Notes under the pieces: model-generated
The model's input: the letters and a program-made list of their open reading frames with translations, nothing else
Databases searched by the model: none
Told to the model about the DNA's origin: nothing
Translations under genes and position numbers: made by a program
DNA from: Bacteroidota bacterium
GTDB taxonomy: Bacteria > Bacteroidota > Bacteroidia > Bacteroidales > TTA-H9
Reading direction: 5' to 3'
Assembly: GCA_003250395.1 (NCBI GenBank)
Contig: QKGM01000027.1
Location: forward strand, 1-58,201
Length of the DNA stretch: 58,201 nt
Shown: in pieces, positions 54,432-58,201 of the stretch
Position numbering within the stretch: position 1 is the first letter of the stretch
Layout of the letters: each line of letters opens with the position of its first letter

Positions 54432-55553
54432 ATGAAATTCATCGTTTCGAGTACCACACTGTTGAAAAGCCTCCAGGCACTCAGTGGTGTTCTCAACTCA
54501 AGCAACACCTTGCCAATTCTTGATGACTTCCTGTTCAAGGCAGTTAACAATCAACTTGAAATTACTGCATCTGATACTGAAACAACTATGACGGTTCGGA
54601 TTGAACCCCTCAAGCTGGAAGATCCTGATGCAATCGCAATCCCGGCTAAGATTTTAATTGATACGCTTAAGACTTTCCCTGACCTGCCTGTTACATTTCA
54701 AATCGATGTAGCCTCATTACTTATCGAGATATCTGCCGGCAAAGCTGATTTCAAGCTTTCCGGGCATCAGGCAATAGAATTCCCATGCCCACCTCAACTC
54801 GTAGATGCGGTTAGTCTAAGTGTTGATCCGGAAATTTTAATCAATGGTATAAACAAAACTATTTTTGCTACCGGTAACGATGAACTTCGTCCGGTAATGG
54901 CAGGTATCTTTATGCAGTTTACACCTGAAGAGATGACATTTGTTGCTACGGATGCGCATAAACTGGTACGCTATCGCAGGAAAGATGCAGTCTCAGATGA
55001 AACCGTCTCATTTATCATGCCGAGGAAACCATTAAACACGCTCAAAAGTACTCTTGGTCATATTGACGAGCCTGTTTTAATCGAATATAATAATACCAAT
55101 GCGGTGTATCGTTTTGGAAATTTCACCCTGATTTGCCGTCTGATTGAAGGTAAATATCCGAATTATGAGGCTGTTATTCCTCGTGACAATCCGAACACTC
55201 TTGTTATAAACAGATTGACTCTTCTGAATGCTCTTCGCCGGATGGGTCTATATGCCAATCAATCAACCCACCAGATTCGTTTCCGGATTGCAGGCCAGTT
55301 GTTAAAACTTTCGGCCGAAGACATAGACTTTTCTAATAACGCTGACGAAGAATTAGCTTGTGAGTACAACGGTGAAGATATGGAAATTGGCTTCAACTCT
55401 AAATTCATGATTGAAATGTTGAGCAATGTTGACTCAGAAAATATAAGACTTGAAATGTCAGTTCCCAATCGCGCTGGCCTTATCCTTCCGATGGAGGTAA
55501 ACAATGAGAACGAAGATCTGTTGATGCTCGTTATGCCTGTAATGCTTAACTAA
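54432..55553 (+). CDS. dnaN: DNA polymerase III beta sliding clamp
   Basis: 373 residues, three clamp domains. Characteristic stretches are LQALSGVLNSSNTLPILDD, then FKLSGHQAIEFPCPP, FVATDAHKLVRYRR and GKYPNYEAVIPRDNPN. The C-terminus LVMPVMLN matches the clamp family's end. It is not beside dnaA or gyrB, which is usual for Bacteroidota. It has its own promoter and terminator. Confidence 0.97.
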   Translation: MKFIVSSTTLLKSLQALSGVLNSSNTLPILDDFLFKAVNNQLEITASDTETTMTVRIEPLKLEDPDAIAIPAKILIDTLKTFPDLPVTFQIDVASLLIEISAGKADFKLSGHQAIEFPCPPQLVDAVSLSVDPEILINGINKTIFATGNDELRPVMAGIFMQFTPEEMTFVATDAHKLVRYRRKDAVSDETVSFIMPRKPLNTLKSTLGHIDEPVLIEYNNTNAVYRFGNFTLICRLIEGKYPNYEAVIPRDNPNTLVINRLTLLNALRRMGLYANQSTHQIRFRIAGQLLKLSAEDIDFSNNADEELACEYNGEDMEIGFNSKFMIEMLSNVDSENIRLEMSVPNRAGLILPMEVNNENEDLLMLVMPVMLN

Positions 55554-55573
55554 CAAAGGAATCCAAATAATCA

Positions 55574-55608
55574 AAAGACCCGTCAGAAATACTGGCGGGT
55601 CTTTTTTT
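55574..55608 (+). terminator. Rho-independent terminator of dnaN
   Basis: A 13-bp stem with one G-T wobble (55574-55586 with 55592-55604), a 5-nt loop and a T8 run. Confidence 0.9.
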
Positions 55609-55621
55609 ACATTAAAATCCC

Positions 55622-55629
55622 TAATTTTG
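55622..55629 (+). promoter_or_regulatory. -7 candidate for the DUF4271 gene
   Basis: TAATTTTG, about 29-35 bp before the likely start codon and just after the dnaN terminator. No -33 box is clear. Confidence 0.4.
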
Positions 55630-55657
55630 CAACAATTTTAGGAGCTATTAAATCCTT

Positions 55658-56533
55658 TTGCCTGTGGAAACCACATATCAACATTTATCTGAACTGATCA
55701 ATCCTCAGGCAACTATACATAGTGCTTATCACGTCGACGGACTACTTCTCAGTCAAAACGCTCAATATTTACCAGAAACTATTCAGGGAACATCAACTAA
55801 CTCAGATTCCAGTCTATTCACCAGTCATCTTTTGCCACTAAAACAGAATGGTAAACCAATTGAACACAATTCTTTTACTTCGGATTGGATGTTTATCGTT
55901 CTGTATCTATGTCTGTCATTGGTAGCACTAATCAGGATGATTTATACGAGAAAAATAAGAATTCTGTTTTTATCACCATTTTCCTCGAGGTACATGAGTC
56001 AGGTAGCCAGGGATAATGACTTGCTTACCCCGACACTTCGTTTTTACTTATTAATTAATTACCTGGCCATGTCTTCCCTTGCCTCTTACTTGTTAATCTA
56101 CCATTTTATTGCGCTTCCCGAACATCCTTTCTCTAATGGATTTTTTCTTTATGGATTAATTTTCACAGCATTATCCATTTTATATATGTTTCGGATCGGA
56201 TTGGCGACTTTTTGGGGTCATCTGTTCAAAGAATATGACTTAAGCTACAAATATAAACTCAATCACCATTTAATGTCTATAACCACCGGATTGGTAATGA
56301 TTCCTTTATTATGCGGAATACTCTACCTGCCGTCGCAATGGTTTCAGGCAGCTTCTGTAACAGGTGTGATACTAATTGGATTATTGTACATTACCAGAAT
56401 GTTCAAAGCGTTCATACAAGGACTACAAATCAGATGGTATGCAATAGTATATATTTTTTTGTATCTTTGCAGCCTTGAAATTTTGCCGGTATTATTGTTG
56501 GTAAAAACACTCGCAAAGCTTGATCCAGCTTAG
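55658..56533 (+). CDS. DUF4271 family membrane protein
   Basis: 291 residues. After about 75 polar residues come roughly six membrane helices (FIVLYLCLSLVALIRMIY, then the LRFYLLINYLAMSSLASYLL segment, and others) with a basic loop IYTRKIRILFLSPFSSRY. This fits DUF4271, a Bacteroidota family usually encoded next to hemD. There is no in-frame ATG before the domain; the start is TTG at 55658 or GTG at 55664. Function unknown. Confidence 0.8.
   Translation: MPVETTYQHLSELINPQATIHSAYHVDGLLLSQNAQYLPETIQGTSTNSDSSLFTSHLLPLKQNGKPIEHNSFTSDWMFIVLYLCLSLVALIRMIYTRKIRILFLSPFSSRYMSQVARDNDLLTPTLRFYLLINYLAMSSLASYLLIYHFIALPEHPFSNGFFLYGLIFTALSILYMFRIGLATFWGHLFKEYDLSYKYKLNHHLMSITTGLVMIPLLCGILYLPSQWFQAASVTGVILIGLLYITRMFKAFIQGLQIRWYAIVYIFLYLCSLEILPVLLLVKTLAKLDPA
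56462..56469 (+). promoter_or_regulatory. Candidate internal -7 element for hemD
   Basis: TATCTTTG inside the 3' end of the DUF4271 gene, about 110 bp before the hemD start. It could be chance within coding sequence. Confidence 0.3.
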
Positions 56534-56580
56534 AATTCACAGACTTTAGGCTCATTGAATAATTGTAAAATTCGGAAAAA

Positions 56581-57426
56581 TTGAAAGTAAAAAGAATTCT
56601 TGTATCCCAGCCCGAGCCGACCGACGGCGAAAAGTCCCCCTACGCACAGATCATTAAAAAACATGGGGTTTCTATTGATTTCCATAAATTTTTCAGAATC
56701 GAGGGAATAACAGCTAAGGAATTCAGAAAACAACGCATTAACATTCTAGACTTCACCGCTATTGTATTTACAAGCAGAAATGCAGTAGATCACTTTTTCA
56801 GATTAGCGAAAGAGGTTAGAGTTGAGATGCCTGACACGATGAAATATTTCTGTATATCTGAATCCACCGCTTACTACCTGCAGAAATACATCCAGTACCG
56901 TAAAAGAAAAATCTTTTTTGGTAAGCAAACCCTTTCTGATTTAGGTGATGTTATCAAAAAGCATAAATCTGATAAGTTCCTGATTCCTTGCTCAGACATT
57001 GCCAAAAACGATGTACCCCATGTATTGGAAGATATGGGCATTTCATACTCCAAAACAGTTATTTACAAAACAGTGGCTATTGACCTATCCTTTCTTAATC
57101 TCAAAGATTATGATATGCTGGTGTTCTTCAGCCCTGTCGGAATAAAATCTTTGTATAAAAATTTCCCAAAATTTGTTCAGGGGAAGACTGTTATTGGAAT
57201 CTTTGGTGCAACTACACAAAAACAGGCTATCGCCGATGGCCTTGTAGTTGAAGTATTTGCCCCTACTGCAACCAACCCTTCCATGACAATGGCTATTGAT
57301 GATTTTTTGAGCAATCCTCCAACAAGAAAGCGGATTTCGAAAAAATCATCTACCACACCGTCAAAAGAGGATGATACTGCTAAAGATGTTGTAGCAGAAG
57401 AAAAGGATAACCAGCAAACCGCCTGA
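56581..57426 (+). CDS. hemD: Uroporphyrinogen-III synthase
   Basis: 281 residues in the two-lobed HemD fold. The N-terminus KVKRILVSQPEPTDGEKSPY is family-like for Bacteroidota. Conserved stretches are AIVFTSRNAVDHFF, FCISESTAYYL, FLIPCSDIAKNDVP and MLVFFSPVGIKSLY. It closes hydroxymethylbilane to uroporphyrinogen III for heme. The start is TTG at 56581; the frame has no nearby ATG, and the family N-terminus begins exactly there. The C-terminal 40 residues are a charged low-complexity tail (KRISKKSSTTPSKEDD). Confidence 0.9.
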   Translation: MKVKRILVSQPEPTDGEKSPYAQIIKKHGVSIDFHKFFRIEGITAKEFRKQRINILDFTAIVFTSRNAVDHFFRLAKEVRVEMPDTMKYFCISESTAYYLQKYIQYRKRKIFFGKQTLSDLGDVIKKHKSDKFLIPCSDIAKNDVPHVLEDMGISYSKTVIYKTVAIDLSFLNLKDYDMLVFFSPVGIKSLYKNFPKFVQGKTVIGIFGATTQKQAIADGLVVEVFAPTATNPSMTMAIDDFLSNPPTRKRISKKSSTTPSKEDDTAKDVVAEEKDNQQTA

Positions 57427-57445
57427 CTTAAATAAGCCTTTTTAA

Positions 57446-57453
57446 TATCTTTG
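57446..57453 (+). promoter_or_regulatory. -7 promoter element for rnpA
   Basis: TATCTTTG directly abuts the hairpin at 57454-57496, as at the pyrG-yidC junction. About 70 bp before the rnpA start. Confidence 0.4.
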
Positions 57454-57505
57454 AGGCACGGAATCCGAAAGAAAACAAACTGACGGTTCCGTGTCTTTCA
57501 TTTTC
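57454..57505 (+). terminator. Hairpin between hemD and rnpA, probable terminator
   Basis: A 10-bp stem with one wobble (57454-57463 with 57487-57496) extends inward by 3 bp past a bulge. It is followed by a moderately T-rich run (TTTCATTTTC). It could instead be a leader structure of rnpA. Confidence 0.5.
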
Positions 57506-57522
57506 AATCCTTACCTTTACTA

Positions 57523-58047
57523 TTGTTGATTAAAAAACACACCAACGGATTAAGAAAGGCCGAACGACTATCAGGACATACCGTGATTAGAAACCTGTTT
57601 GAAAACGGTCTTGGATATTATCATTTCCCTTTCAGAGTCATTGTTATGCTCATGCCAGCCGATAAGCAGGCGCCCGTACATCTGTTGATCAGCGTTTCTA
57701 AAAGAAATTTCAAAAAAGCTTATCAACGAAATAAGGTTAAGCGTATTATCAGAGAAAGTTTTCGGCTAAACAAATATTTGATCATCGACAGTATAAATTC
57801 TGATGAGTATTCTCTTGCTCTTGCGTTAATATATACTGCTAAAGAGGTACCTGTATTTAGCCAACTTACTGTTAAAATGGCCTCTTTACTAAGCCATATG
57901 AAGGATAATGCTGTCAGTCAATTAATAAAAAATCAGATCTCCTCTTCAGAGAAAAAGTTTTCTAAAACTTATACCGAACTAAACGAAGAACCGTTATTAA
58001 ATAACCCGGATAATTCAGATAAAATATTTAGAAAATCAGACGAATGA
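57523..58047 (+). CDS. rnpA: Ribonuclease P protein component
   Basis: 174 residues. The RNA-binding signature SVSKRNFKKAYQRNKVKRII is complete, preceded by LRKAERLSGHTVIRNLFENG. RnpA helps the RNase P RNA mature tRNA 5' ends. It is longer than usual (about 115-140), with a roughly 45-residue polar C-terminal extension. The start is TTG (57523 or the adjacent TTG at 57526); no ATG is available before the domain. rpmH is not adjacent. It overlaps the next start by 4 bp. Confidence 0.92.
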   Translation: MLIKKHTNGLRKAERLSGHTVIRNLFENGLGYYHFPFRVIVMLMPADKQAPVHLLISVSKRNFKKAYQRNKVKRIIRESFRLNKYLIIDSINSDEYSLALALIYTAKEVPVFSQLTVKMASLLSHMKDNAVSQLIKNQISSSEKKFSKTYTELNEEPLLNNPDNSDKIFRKSDE

Positions 58048-58201
58048 GAAAAGGTATACACTTTCTTTCTATGTTCTTTATTCTGATTGCATCAACAACA
58101 GTCATTGCCCAGAATAACAATAACTTTGAAATCGGCCGAAATACAGAAATATTCATGGCCCTTATGAAAGAACTCAACTCTAATTATGTTGATGAAATCT
58201 T
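58044..58201 (+). CDS. S41 family carboxy-terminal processing protease, N-terminal part
   Basis: The window ends 52 codons in. A signal peptide (FLSMFFILIASTTVIAQ) is followed by NFEIGRNTEIFMALMKELNS and NYVDEI, the usual N-terminus of Bacteroidota S41 (CtpA-like) proteases. Family members have PDZ and Ser/Lys protease domains further on, not visible here. The ATG overlaps the rnpA stop (ATGA). Confidence 0.82.
   Translation, partial: MRKGIHFLSMFFILIASTTVIAQNNNNFEIGRNTEIFMALMKELNSNYVDEI

Overview
The window is a piece of a Bacteroidota chromosome, most likely class Bacteroidia. The evidence is the gene content: a short group-1 primary sigma factor, GldB, a DUF5103 'plug' protein and a PorT-like barrel (all tied to type IX secretion or gliding), a six-gene Na+-NQR operon, DUF2520, DUF4271 and DUF1599 proteins, and a BT_3928-type DoxX protein. 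Many genes are also preceded by the phylum's -7 promoter element TAnnTTTG, and Shine-Dalgarno sequences are rarely seen. The species cannot be named from this sequence. Almost everything is core housekeeping. I see no CRISPR array, tRNA or rRNA gene, insertion sequence, prophage or integrase.

Layout. 1-2.5 kb: an NfeD-like protein plus flotillin operon. 2.6-6.3 kb: GtrA-like protein, alpha/beta hydrolase, NAD+ synthetase and a PorT-like barrel. 6.4-12 kb: a second barrel, GldB, an Sm-like/barrel protein, ComM-type ATPase, rubredoxin (too short for most ORF filters), ArfB and a Cys-rich DUF3795 protein. 12.5-18.5 kb: nqrABCDEF on the minus strand. 18.8-27.7 kb: T9SS plug protein, then envelope and lipid genes (DUF2520, KdsC, a UbiA prenyltransferase, Maf, DUF502, SurE, LpxB) and two TPR proteins. 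27.8-33.3 kb: pyrG, yidC, a NUDIX hydrolase and rpoD. 33.5-40.8 kb: degP/htrA, dapF, a GNAT enzyme, mltG, a phosphohexomutase, DUF2279 and rplS. 41.9-48.8 kb: ruvX, def, a lipoprotein, cdaA and folP (minus), DUF1599, DoxX, tpiA and prmA. 49-58.2 kb: a 1,517-residue exported protein of unknown function, plsY, dnaN, DUF4271, hemD, rnpA and the start of an S41 protease.

Functionally the genes cover respiration with sodium pumping, envelope building (Kdo and lipid A, glycerophospholipid, peptidoglycan, membrane insertion, periplasmic quality control), parts of the T9SS, and central nucleotide, cofactor and translation functions. The primary sigma factor encoded here is of the type expected to read the TAnnTTTG elements seen throughout the window.

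The least explained parts are two long intergenic regions (11,952-12,572 and 40,799-41,875). Each carries an array of 11-bp direct repeats with the core ACCGTAG. The other unexplained item is the 1,517-residue protein. A recurrent arrangement in which a TAnnTTTG promoter abuts or sits inside a terminator hairpin (pyrG-yidC, hemD-rnpA, upstream of plsY) may also be worth testing.
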